Positions 51,700 to 60,810 of a stretch of 64,000 nucleotides of DNA are shown piece by piece. Below the pieces are notes generated by a model. The model was not told where the DNA came from, made no database searches, and was given only the letters and a program-made list of their open reading frames with translations. The position numbers were made by a program, and so were the translations under genes. The stretch is from positions 55,349,800-55,413,799 of the forward strand of contig OX381714.1 in the NCBI GenBank assembly GCA_947462335.1, read 5' to 3'. The DNA comes from Harmothoe impar. Its lineage: Eukaryota; Annelida; Polychaeta; Phyllodocida; Polynoidae. Position 1 is the first letter of the stretch. Every line of letters begins with the position of its first letter.

Positions 51700-54432
51700 T
51701 CACTTCTTGGGGACTACACGACAACCCCTAGCGACTATCGGTGTAGGGACCGTTGAGAGAGGTAACGGGCTTGGTGCCCGGACTGATGGGTGTCCTGGGT
51801 GAGGGCTATCCCTTCTTCCTGATGGAGCCCAATCATGCCTTTCATGGGGTGATCTATTTCTACAGGGACTCGGTGGCCGGGGGCATTCTCTCTTGTAGTG
51901 TCCCACTGCTCCACAGTTGAAACAGCTGCGTGCGGGGGACTGGTGCCTGGGGTTATCTCGCTGTAACTCCTCTAGCTGCACAGCAAGGGCGGCCAATTTC
52001 TCTTCCAGGGCTTTTTGGCCTGGGTTGATGGCAGGGCTCGTTCCCCGAAACTTGACCTTCGAGGCTTCGCTTTTCGCGTCTACCCTCCGCCATGCCTCCT
52101 CGCGAGCGGCTGCCTTTATCGCTACATCTAGCGTCGCTGGCTCTGAGTCGTAAACGGCTTTGCCGAGTCCAGCACTGAGGGCCTGAGTAAATTTCTCAAT
52201 AGCCATTACCTCAGTGGCCTCGGGGGGGAACTCTGGATAAGCTAGTCTAACCAGGTACCCGATATCTTGACCGAGGGCCGCTAGAGTTTCGGAATCTTTC
52301 CGGCAGCGACTCCTGAGTGCTGCTTGGTGGACGGCAGCCTGTTGTTGCGCACCAAACCGGCTCTGGAGAGCTTTATCCAGCCGTCTAAAGGACGTTGCCA
52401 GCCTCGGGCTACCTCCGTCGATGAACCTTTGGGCCTCGCCCTTGAGTTGGACAAGGAGCATGTCCAATTGCTCATTAGTGCTCCATTCATTCAGTTGGGA
52501 GAGACGGAGAAAGTAGCTGCGGAATTCCTCCCACGGTACGGAGCCGTCATACTCCCTGGCCTTTAGTTGATTCCTTTTTCGAGTTCGGTGAGGGGATGAA
52601 CTCCGGCGGGGTGGTGGTGAGCAGCTTAGCCGACGGGTCCTTCTATGTTCTGGTGGTGAACTCCGCCTATTCCGGTGCTGCAAGTAACTTGGTCCCCGAC
52701 GCCGTCTCTCATCATCTGATGAGCTTGATGACGAGGACCGTCTACCTCGATCATCATCCCGGCAGTGTAGTGCCGTTCTGGCTGGCTCACTCACTCCAGC
52801 GTCATGATTGTTATGTCTGGACCTTACCCTCTGTTGTCGAGGAGGGGGACGTGCATCCTCACGACTGATGTTTGGTTGTGACCGTGCAGGTGGTGCCGAT
52901 TGGTTTGCAACTTGTGCCTGTCGATGAGTCGGCTGACGCCTGGGGTGATTGGCTCCATCTTGATTGGGAGCACGGCGGCTCGGCCTCTCATGATCAGACG
53001 ACTCCGATGAGGAGGACCGTCTGCCTCTATCATCATTACGACAGCGGAGACTTGCTCCGGTTCTAATCTGCTGAGTGCGTGACCGCGTTGACCTCGACCG
53101 TGCATGGCGATTACAGGGGTTGCTAGTATGATAGACCCCGGAGGTCACTTCTCCTCGCATACTGGCAGCTGTTTCATCTGATCTAGGGGGTGCGATAAAG
53201 TTTTCGGTCATTAACTGAGTGAGCTTATTCACCTGACTGCTCAGTGATTCGGCCAATTGCCGTACAGCTTCTAAGACCTCGCCATTCGAGTGGTGTTGAG
53301 TTCCATCCCTACTAGTAGGGTCAGGGCATCTGGAGGAACAATGGGACTCGGGTTCTGAAACTAGATTGTCAGGCGGTGGCCGAGTGGATGATCTTCTTGT
53401 GGGTGACTGATTCAACCTGCAGTCGTAAGTCTCCTTCCTATGGTCGCCTGCGATATTCAATGAGCTTCTGCGGTTGTACCTACCGTCATCTGAAATCGCC
53501 TTATACCCATCTCTGTAGTCATCACTGTGGTCACTTCCTATAGCGCCAAATGAATTTCTGCGGTTGTAACCGTGGTCAGCTGAAATGGTTGTAGGCACAT
53601 GCTGGTGGTCATAACCGTGATTGCCTGAAACGGCGGTTGAAATATTTCGGTGGTCAGACCCGTGGTTGCCCGAAATGACAGGAGACAAATGGCGGTGGTC
53701 ATAACCGTAGTTGCCTGAAACGGCAGTTGACAAATTTCGGTGGCCAGCACCGTAGTCACCTGAAATGGCAGTTGACAAATTGCGGTGGTCATGACCGTGA
53801 TCGTCTGAAATGGCAGAATGCACACTTCGATGGTCATCAATGGGGTCGCCTGTGTCAGCCTTAGCCGGGATTTGGTTGTTGTAATCAGGGTCGCCTGTAG
53901 CAGCCATCCCAGGATTCCGGTGGTAACTGCTAACGGTTGTAGCCGTGGGGTTACCTTGTTGATCCGGACTAGTGCACTGTTCAGGTTGTCTGGTGTCCGT
54001 CGTCCGGTGTCCAACGTGGTCAGCGGAAGAGTAGTCTGTGGTAGCTGTGGAGGCTTGTTGTTCCTCTCGACTGTTGTCGCCTGATGCCAGTTGACCAGCT
54101 CTTACGGTCTCTGTGGTTACCGGTTCAGCAGGAGGGTAGTCTCCGTCCCAGTAGTTCAGTCTGGAGGGGCTACGGAATGTGACAACCGAGTCCCCTCGCT
54201 CTTGATAGTGATGGCCTAATGTGCTGTCAACAGTTGCTGCGCGTTGGTCATCCCTACTGATATCGACCGACAAGCGTTTGTTGCCTCGTCTGGTATGCTC
54301 CTTCCGGCTCCGTCTCTCCAGATACTCCGGATAAAAGTCTGGCCGGCGCGGACTTTTGGAACGGTCGCGTCGCCGACACGGACTTGGAGTTGGACTCCGG
54401 GACTGCTCCCGACTACTTATGTAGTTTGCCAT
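51700..54432 (-). CDS. Gag-like polyprotein of the Gag-only LTR element
   Basis: One frame of 910 codons. Residues 1-120 are basic and Ser/Arg-rich (SREQSRSPTPSPCRRRDRSK). About residues 205-345 hold seven or eight copies of a 20-residue repeat of the type SGNHGYDHRNLSTAI. An RS-rich stretch follows (about 440-620). A retroviral-type capsid domain runs about 620-775 (YDGSVPWEEFRSYFLRLSQL, then LLVQLKGEAQRFIDGG and FGAQQQAAVHQAALRSR). A CCHC zinc knuckle, CFNCGAVGHYKREC, sits at 836-849. The order matches Ty3-type Gag, but the repeat region and the SR segments are unusual. The frame ends without reaching a protease. It is more GC-rich than its flanks. The role would be packaging of the element's RNA. 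Confidence 0.92.
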   Translation of the reverse strand: MANYISSREQSRSPTPSPCRRRDRSKSPRRPDFYPEYLERRSRKEHTRRGNKRLSVDISRDDQRAATVDSTLGHHYQERGDSVVTFRSPSRLNYWDGDYPPAEPVTTETVRAGQLASGDNSREEQQASTATTDYSSADHVGHRTTDTRQPEQCTSPDQQGNPTATTVSSYHRNPGMAATGDPDYNNQIPAKADTGDPIDDHRSVHSAISDDHGHDHRNLSTAISGDYGAGHRNLSTAVSGNYGYDHRHLSPVISGNHGSDHRNISTAVSGNHGYDHQHVPTTISADHGYNRRNSFGAIGSDHSDDYRDGYKAISDDGRYNRRSSLNIAGDHRKETYDCRLNQSPTRRSSTRPPPDNLVSEPESHCSSRCPDPTSRDGTQHHSNGEVLEAVRQLAESLSSQVNKLTQLMTENFIAPPRSDETAASMRGEVTSGVYHTSNPCNRHARSRSTRSRTQQIRTGASLRCRNDDRGRRSSSSESSDHERPSRRAPNQDGANHPRRQPTHRQAQVANQSAPPARSQPNISREDARPPPRQQRVRSRHNNHDAGVSEPARTALHCRDDDRGRRSSSSSSSDDERRRRGPSYLQHRNRRSSPPEHRRTRRLSCSPPPRRSSSPHRTRKRNQLKAREYDGSVPWEEFRSYFLRLSQLNEWSTNEQLDMLLVQLKGEAQRFIDGGSPRLATSFRRLDKALQSRFGAQQQAAVHQAALRSRCRKDSETLAALGQDIGYLVRLAYPEFPPEATEVMAIEKFTQALSAGLGKAVYDSEPATLDVAIKAAAREEAWRRVDAKSEASKVKFRGTSPAINPGQKALEEKLAALAVQLEELQRDNPRHQSPARSCFNCGAVGHYKRECPRPPSPCRNRSPHERHDWAPSGRRDSPHPGHPSVRAPSPLPLSTVPTPIVARGCRVVPKK

Positions 54433-55229
54433 TTCCGACTAACTAGTGGGTCAGGAGGAATGGAGGGATTCTGGGGAAAATAATGACAAAACAACGCCAG
54501 GACAATGATCCCTTTTATAACACTATTTCTTCTCTGTCTCTTTTTGTTTTTTTCTTCACAGAAAAACAAATACCCTGCAATCAAAGTCACATAACAACAT
54601 GCAGTGGTAGGGAGGGACCAGGGAAATATTTCGGAGGTACTCTCGATTAAGCGACTTTAGTCGTTCCGCGGTTGTCGGGGTGACCGTTACGGAGATTTCT
54701 CGCAACACCGAAATTGGTTGTCGCAAGCACACATTAATGGATCACCAGCAGATAATTGCTACTGATAGGAAACTTTAACAATTTTATACAATAGCGGTGA
54801 ATCCACCGTATTCAATCTCAATTTCCCGACAATAGATTCAAGACCTGAGCAATCTCAGGGAGACAAGTTCAACCAATATGATGCCTAGCTATGCTGACCT
54901 TGACTCTATGGGACTAACAGATATCAACAGGATTAAAGATTGAAAGACCAAAGGCCAAGACCAAGACAATGTGTGGGTACCAGCCAAATTCTGAAACAGA
55001 ATAATTTATTAGGCAATTATCATCACTTTGTTGCTACCAAAATTACAGGCAGTAACACAGAATAATTAACAAGTGTCAGTTCCAAGAATAATGATTACTC
55101 ACTGACAATTATTGTAGTAGGTCTAGACTAGGCCTATAGGTCTAGTTGAGATGTCAGTTTAAAATGATTTTACTAAACTGACTGGATTGTAGTAGGCCTA
55201 TACTGGAAATGTCAATTTATGATTGATAG
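54433..55229. other. Leader of the Gag-only element next to the gag start
   Basis: Noncoding, AT-rich, with a T-rich run at 54525-54560 just upstream of gag in transcript sense. I see no uORF cluster or known motif. Confidence 0.5.
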
Positions 55230-56450
55230 TAAATTGTGTCAGCTCCAATATTTTAGGTCTACTCACTGACAATATTACCTTGGTATAATTCAATACATGT
55301 ACATTTGAACATTGTAGGCTGGGTACCACAAGTTTGGTGAGATCCAATTTCAAAGGCAAGTCACAAAGTGAGTGACTGAGAACGCTTTTCGCGAATTTCC
55401 GAGTCCCGTAATCGGATTCAAAGACTCTGATAAGCTCAACATTTTCGGTCCTCACTCCTTGAGCCCCACACATAATGTGCAGACAACATATCTGGGAAGT
55501 TTGAAGTCGATGTGGCGATGGGAACACAGTGAAAACAACGCCCAAAGTGTAGAAGTATCAGTGGCCGGATCCGGTTTGACGAAATGTCAATAAGACAACT
55601 TTTATTTTCGGTCTGGATTTGGCCTCAATACACGCTTCCAACTCACTATTTTTGGCACCAATCTTGTTGAGGATCACAACCATCAGTTACACAACATTGC
55701 CCAGTGATTTGGTAGACTTTAGGCGATATCTAGGCATGGTCTTGAAGCAATATCGAGATGGTGAAGTCCGACGGAAATTTCCGAAAATGTCAACAACAAA
55801 TACTTTCACTTTCAGGGTGTAGTCTGTAGAGTCGATACACACCTCCAGAATCGATGTCTCCTACCTGAGTGATACCTTTGTAAACTTCATTACCAATAGA
55901 AGTCGACATATACAAGTAGTCTGGGGATGGTTGTGGGAGGTAAACATGGCAAAACATTCGCCGAAATTGTAGAAATATGACCGGCGATTCCGTGTCGATT
56001 TCTGAGTCTGTTTTGACAAATACAAACACCACAAAACGATCTTCCAATTGATGATTCCGGTCCTAACCCTTTGGAAACCTCACAACCTAGTACCTAGGGA
56101 TAGATATCCGACATATTTGAGTAGTTTGGGGTTGACAACTGGATGCAAACACGGCAAAACAATCGCCGAAAGTCCGACGAGTATTTCCGAAAATGTCAAC
56201 AACTGATACTTTCAGTTTCGGTCTAGTTTTAGGTCTGGAAACGCCCCAATACACACTTGAGAATCAATATTTCTGGATCCCCAACTCGATGAATCTTATA
56301 ACCAATATACAGTCGACATTTCCAAGTAGTTTGAGGTTAATTTGAGGGAGAACAGAGCGAACGAATTCCGAGTTTGTTTTGATGAAATGGGGCGGGGCGG
56401 GGACTTGGCGCACGGCCAAACTCGACCCCGAGTCTTTAACTTTTCAACTT
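55230..56450. repeat. Diverged tandem repeats in the element's leader
   Basis: Four to five units of about 270 bp share CCGAAAATGTCAACAA, CGGTCT(GG/AG)TTT, GACATATTTGAGTAGTTTG and AACAC(GG/AG)(C/T)AAAACAA motifs between the 5' LTR and the gag start. No open frame of note. Confidence 0.6.
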
Positions 56451-56477
56451 TTCGTTGACACGTCCAAATACAAATGT

Positions 56478-57089
56478 GCGTACATTACATATATTGGTTA
56501 TCACTTGATATTATCAGATCATTTAAATACCTGTACCATGCACCTATAGCTGTTAACATCTCCAGACCATAGAAACTCATAGCACAAGGTGTAGCTTCAT
56601 CCACTAGCTAGGGTCAGTGGCCACCTGGTGGTTGGGTGCGGAACTAAACATGGAGGACCTCATATTTGGGAACCAAAAGAAATGAAGGTCTGTTTCAAAT
56701 TACTACCGTATATCACAAGGTAGAAACGTGTGCATTTCCCGGGAAAAGCACAAGCTGTAGGCCTATATACAAGATAGAGACTGGAGATTCTCGAGAATAG
56801 TGAACCTTCCTATTGACATCTTCAATGATGGTGTCTTTCCGGAGTTTTACTCATGCAAATAACCAGAAATTCCACAAGTAGAATGTAGTAGTTAAACCAC
56901 TGCCAGACACCTTTACTGAGGATAATGCAACAGTCAAAGCTGATCACGAGTCGCAGATGAGTGTGGTGAGCCGTGACTGTTGCATTATCCTCAGTACAGA
57001 GGTCTGGAGTGGTTTAACTGACTTATGCCACACACTGTGGTGAGTGGTTTCTCACTTTTATATATATAAATATTATGGTATAAATATGA

Positions 57090-57174
<85 letters not shown>

Positions 57175-57176
57175 CC

Positions 57177-57238
<62 letters not shown>

Positions 57239-57880
57239 ACGGGAGAACGGCCAAGGACTTAATATAGACTAGATAGATGTTCGAATGAGATGTGATTACT
57301 ACATATTTAAGCTGGGAGAAGGGTGGAAACTGAGGGATCCAAAATGTCTAGATTGAAATGAAGGCAACTCATGTGGAATCAAAACAAGACACTGTCATGT
57401 TGGATTTGGGTGACAAAAAGGACATATATTGTCAGTAAACGATACAGAACATGAATACTATGGTCACAGGTCAGCAATGATAAATGTATATAAATTGAGA
57501 TCTACCTAAATACTCACCAAAAGGCTAAAAGTAATGGAGCTGGCTCAACATGGTTCTAGTCTGGTTCTGGTTCAAGGTAAATCTGACTTCAAAAGGCCAG
57601 CAGCCAATCAGATGGCCCAATCTGGGTCAGGTGACTGACAACCAAGGAATGTTTATCATCCCAACCAGACTATTTAGTTAAATACATAATTATGCAGGAA
57701 TGGCTGGGGTTAAATCATAGGCCTAAGGTTGGATATAATATTAAGGTAAAGTGTGAACAAAGATGGGGAACATTTATGTAGTAAACCCTGGGAAAGAGGT
57801 CACGGGCATAATAGACGCAGTCTGCTTGCTGCGGCGATCTGCGGCGGCGGCGGTGGCGCGCGGAACTAACCCTTTCCCGC

Positions 57881-57884
<4 letters not shown>
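56478..57884 (-). repeat. 5' LTR of the Gag-only element (right copy)
   Basis: Same sequence as the left LTR with a longer TA tract. On the minus strand it begins TGTGGCGGGAAAGGG. The leader that follows (56477 downward) begins ACATTTGTATTTGGACGTGT, where a primer-binding site would be expected; I could not assign the tRNA. Confidence 0.9.

Positions 57885-57916
<32 letters not shown>
57885..57916. repeat. (TA)n microsatellite at the right border of the LTR element
   Basis: About 16 TA repeats followed by CACACACAC. The LTR element inserted at its edge. Confidence 0.9.
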
Positions 57917-57927
<11 letters not shown>

Positions 57928-58038
57928 GATGTACCAGCATTATGTATAACTGTACTCCCCAGTGATGTACTCTATGCGGTAATGACAATAAACGTTACAA
58001 GAACTAATCACATAAGTAGCCTATCAGTTACGTATTAA

Positions 58039-58155
58039 ACCTCTAAGGGCTGCATAGTGCGTTAATGCATTTTGCCCTTTAACTGCATGATTACTCACCG
58101 GGTCTGCGTTCGTCTCGACAAGGACAGAAATGCACTATGGGGCCCTTTAAGGGTT
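58039..58155. mobile_element. Degenerate GCAGCCCTGGTGAG-family MITE
   Basis: It opens CCTCTAAGGGCTGCATAGTG and closes ACTATGGGGCCCTTTAAGGG-TTA. Related fragments follow to about 58345 (GGCCTTTAAAG). Confidence 0.45.
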
Positions 58156-58430
58156 ACAGGATTGGCCACTGGTAAAAGCCTCACTAATTCCAGTGCCTTA
58201 CATCATGACCTAATACAGATTATTTGAAAAAAGAACTTGCCAGAACTGCATTCATGCATCCTGACGACAAAGGGTAATGTATTGATACATTATGCGGCCT
58301 TTAAAGAACCGACAGATGGTAATGTATTAATGCATTCTGTGGCCTTTAAAGGGGTAAGGGTAATAGTAGTATTGTATGTATCGGAACGGGACTATAGTTA
58401 AGTACTGTTTATTACTCAATCGACCTGCAG

Positions 58431-58690
58431 CCAATCAGAGGCCTCCCTTTTGGCGGGAAATTCAAAAGCAGCCAATGAGAGGCCTCCCTTTTGGCGGGAA
58501 ATTCAAATAGGTCACGTGACCGGAAGTGACCTACTTCCGGTCACGTGACCTTTGGGCGGGAAATTCAAATAGGTCACGTGACCGGAAGTGACCTACTTAA
58601 GAGGGTCACGTGACCACCATGTTGGCGGGAAATTCAAATAGGTCACGTGACGGGAAGTGACCTACTTAAGGGGGTCACGTGACTACTAGG
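58431..58690. promoter_or_regulatory. Tandem array of CCAAT, E2F-like, CACGTG and ETS-like sites
   Basis: CCAAT at 58431 and 58472. TTTTGGCGGGAAA at 58448-58460 and 58489-58501, with variants at 58551-58563 and 58622-58632 (the known E2F consensus is TTTGGCGGGAAA). Six CACGTG E-boxes start at 58513, 58542, 58575, 58607, 58644 and 58676, usually inside GGTCACGTGACC. CCGGAAGTGACC (ETS-like) follows most of them. The arrangement is a 60-75-bp tandem repeat. It could be a promoter/enhancer or simply a repeat that happens to hold these motifs. No transcript start or coding exon is evident beside it. Confidence 0.5.
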
Positions 58691-58904
58691 TTGGCTTTCA
58701 AAATAAGTCACTTGAGATTTTGATGGATAAATAAATTTAAAAAAAGAAAAAAAAAGCAAGCTGAAAAAGCTTGCTAAAAAATAATTTAAAAATACGGCTC
58801 TTTTTTTCTAGGAGGGGGGGAGAGGGGCACTCTGGGGGGCACTCTTTAAGATGCATGGGGGGGGGAGGGGGGGAGGGGGGGAGGGGCAGGGTTTTTTAAG
58901 AGTG

Positions 58905-58953
58905 AGACTCGCTTCTCTGCCCTCTCTAAAAGAGAGGGCAGAGAGGCGAGTCT
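58905..58953. repeat. Hairpin with ~23-bp arms, 3-base loop
   Basis: AGACTCGCTTCTCTGCCCTC... pairs with GAGGGCAGAGAGGCGAGTCT with one mismatch. Preceded by poly-G/GA tracts (58812-58891). Confidence 0.8.
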
Positions 58954-59279
58954 ACTTACAATGAAAGGTATCATGATCGCGTTTATGATGATGTGCATCT
59001 CTTGCTGGCTAGACTTTCAAGCAAATTTGCTAAAGTCCAGCCCGTTATTGAATGTCCGGCCTAGCTTGACCCTCAGTAGAACAGTCCTTGACCCATCTAT
59101 TATAGTCTAGCAGCGCCTGACCCTTGTATGAGAGTAGTATTGGCGACATTGGCTGACTCTGATATTTACCTGTGTGTACGGAGAGAGGAGAGGGTTCACA
59201 GCCACAGCTCTCTTAAGGCAAAGCTTGCGCTTATAGAGCACTACTAGTGGAGGTCTAGATAAAGAAGCTATGGCAGTTG

Positions 59280-59455
59280 TCTTCAAAAAAAATAAAAAAT
59301 AGCCATGGCACATGTCGATGTCGCTTAATTATGCTCATATCTCGTGTCGATTTTAAGAATTGCTCATGTCACCTGTCACTATGTTTTTCAAGCTTCATGT
59401 CAAATGTCACTAGACCTCATGTCGAATGTCGATTCTAAGAAACAGATATGTCACC
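59280..59455. repeat. TGTCGATTTTAAG-motif repeat
   Basis: Irregular copies of CATGTCGATG, CGTGTCGATTTTAAGAATTG and CATGTCACCTGTCACTATG, the same motif set as inside the 43923-44161 MITE and at 16450-16555. The TIRs are not preserved here. Confidence 0.6.
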
Positions 59456-59474
59456 ATCTCGAATTTAGCGGTCC

Positions 59475-59800
59475 ACATTGCCGCTGCTGCTGCTGCTGCT
59501 GATTTGCTGTTGCTGCTGCTGTCGGTGCTGCTGCTTGTGCTGCTCGTGCAGCTGCTGCAGCTGCTGACAGCTGCTGCTGCTTGTACTGCTCGTGCAGCTG
59601 CTGCAGTTGCTGACGATGTCACGGATGCTGTTGACAGATGCTGCTGCTTGTGCTACTCGTGCAGCAGCTGCTGCTGCTGCTGCTGCTGACGATGTCACTG
59701 ATGCTGCTGACAGATGCTGCTGCTTGTGCTGCTTGTGCAGCAGCTGCTGCTTGTGCTGATCGTGCTGCTGCTGCTGACGATGTCACGGATGCTGCACGAG
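59475..59800. repeat. GCT/CTG triplet-repeat tract with longer-period structure
   Basis: GCTGCT runs are broken by recurring GACGATGTCAC(G/T)GATGCTGC and CTTGTGCTGCTCGTGCAG segments with a period of about 60-110 bp. One plus frame repeats Ala-rich DDVTDA units, but it shifts frame, so I treat it as repeat DNA or a relic of an Ala-rich coding region like the one at 62640-63050. Confidence 0.75.
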
Positions 59801-59856
59801 ACCGAGTAGCCGCTATTACTAATGCTACTAATACTAGTATGAGAAAATACATTTAG

Positions 59857-60714
59857 TCAGTCGACTAAATCAAGGAGGTTTTCTGACTTCAGTGGATCGT
59901 TTAGCCATCGGCCACAGGCAAAACTTGAAACCATTTTATACATGGGACAATTGGCAGAGTCGAAACATGTTGGTACGATGGGGTCGATCATGTTCATCAT
60001 CAGTTCAGGCAAAGGAAGTGTGTCGACAGCACGCGAAAACTTCATGTCCGGATGTTTCAACACAACACTTTTTATCACACTCACACAGCTGCTTTGAAGA
60101 GTGAATCCTTGACCAAACTTGAGCTTTTCCAACACAGCTTTGGCCTCCTTCTGTGCAGTAAGGGATCTCTCTTTCGGGGTCATCGCAGTGCTGGCTAGCA
60201 TGTCCTCAAAATCTTTAACATAATGTTCCAACGGGCTACAAATGATGTACTCCAGATCATCGTCCGCATATGTCGTCTCCTCGCACCATACTTCTTTTGT
60301 TTCGAATTCCGTCATTTTCTGAACAATCTCCTCGTGAGTGCGTTGCATATATCGAAGCTTCTTCAAAGACCAGATAACTTGTATGCCGAACGCTGAAAAA
60401 CCTGAAGGAATTTCACCACTACAGTCACGCCAACTATACGGAGCTAAGAAAAATAGCTCCAACAAAATTTTCTCCCTCTGTCCAAATGAAACTACTTCCG
60501 TTCCGATGAAGTTGAAGCATGCTTCTATCCATTGCTCCTTGGTGACGTCCTTCCAATGTTTCTTTACCTCACATGCATCATAGGGCACCGTTTCTCTTCT
60601 TGCTTCTAGTGGGAGTTGCTTTTTCTTTCTTGGACTCATTTGGAGAGTTTCGATGCTCTGTAGCGTCGACACTTCGATAAGAAAAGAAGCTGTAAAGGTA
60701 GAAATAACCCTCAT
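59857..60714 (-). CDS. Unrecognised intronless ORF, 285 codons
   Basis: A continuous frame with normal protein composition, ending LLDLVD-stop. A second Met at residue 26 (MSPRKKKQLPLEARRE, A at -3 of its ATG) is an alternative start with a basic patch that could be a nuclear signal. Segments such as EQWIEACFNFIGTEVVSFGQ and FSAFGIQVIWSLKKLRYM suggest a globular alpha-rich protein. No signal peptide or clear membrane span after the second Met; five or more scattered Cys. I do not recognise the family. A TATA-like TACATAAA (60810-60803) and an initiator-like CTCACTCATC lie about 65-95 bases upstream of the first Met. It diverges from the death-domain gene at 62494, 1.8 kb away. Confidence 0.7.
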   Translation of the reverse strand: MRVISTFTASFLIEVSTLQSIETLQMSPRKKKQLPLEARRETVPYDACEVKKHWKDVTKEQWIEACFNFIGTEVVSFGQREKILLELFFLAPYSWRDCSGEIPSGFSAFGIQVIWSLKKLRYMQRTHEEIVQKMTEFETKEVWCEETTYADDDLEYIICSPLEHYVKDFEDMLASTAMTPKERSLTAQKEAKAVLEKLKFGQGFTLQSSCVSVIKSVVLKHPDMKFSRAVDTLPLPELMMNMIDPIVPTCFDSANCPMYKMVSSFACGRWLNDPLKSENLLDLVD

Positions 60715-60802
60715 AACATGCTGAGCGAGCGTGGAGTGGACGATGCTACGATGATGAAGGGCGAGTCGAGAAAGTGTGATGAGTGAGAGCAGCGTTTCAC
60801 TC

Positions 60803-60810
60803 TTTATGTA
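60803..60810 (-). promoter_or_regulatory. TATA-like box of the 59857-60714 gene
   Basis: TACATAAA on the minus strand, 26-31 bases before TCACTCATCA, which resembles an initiator. Confidence 0.5.

Larger units (their letters stand above)
49192..57884 (-). mobile_element. Gag-only LTR retrotransposon (non-autonomous), minus strand
   Basis: Direct repeats 49192-50584 and 56478-57884 (about 1.4 kb, nearly identical apart from TA-repeat length and rare substitutions) enclose a 5.9-kb interior. On the minus strand the LTR starts TGTGGCGGG, directly preceded by a polypurine tract (AAGGAGGGGAGAG, complement of 50585-50598). TATA flanks both outer ends (49188-49191, 57885-57888), a possible target duplication in TA-rich DNA. 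The interior encodes only a 910-residue Gag-like protein (54432-51700). No protease, RT, RNase H or integrase frame is visible in the remaining 3.1 kb, so it must move by borrowed enzymes, as known for TR-GAG and LARD elements. The LTR similarity says recent insertion. Confidence 0.93.

Noticed and set aside
57715..57927. Frames with IYIYIY or VCIYIYIY
   Set aside because: Products of (TA)n microsatellites; the same holds at 21510-21786 and 56991-57254.
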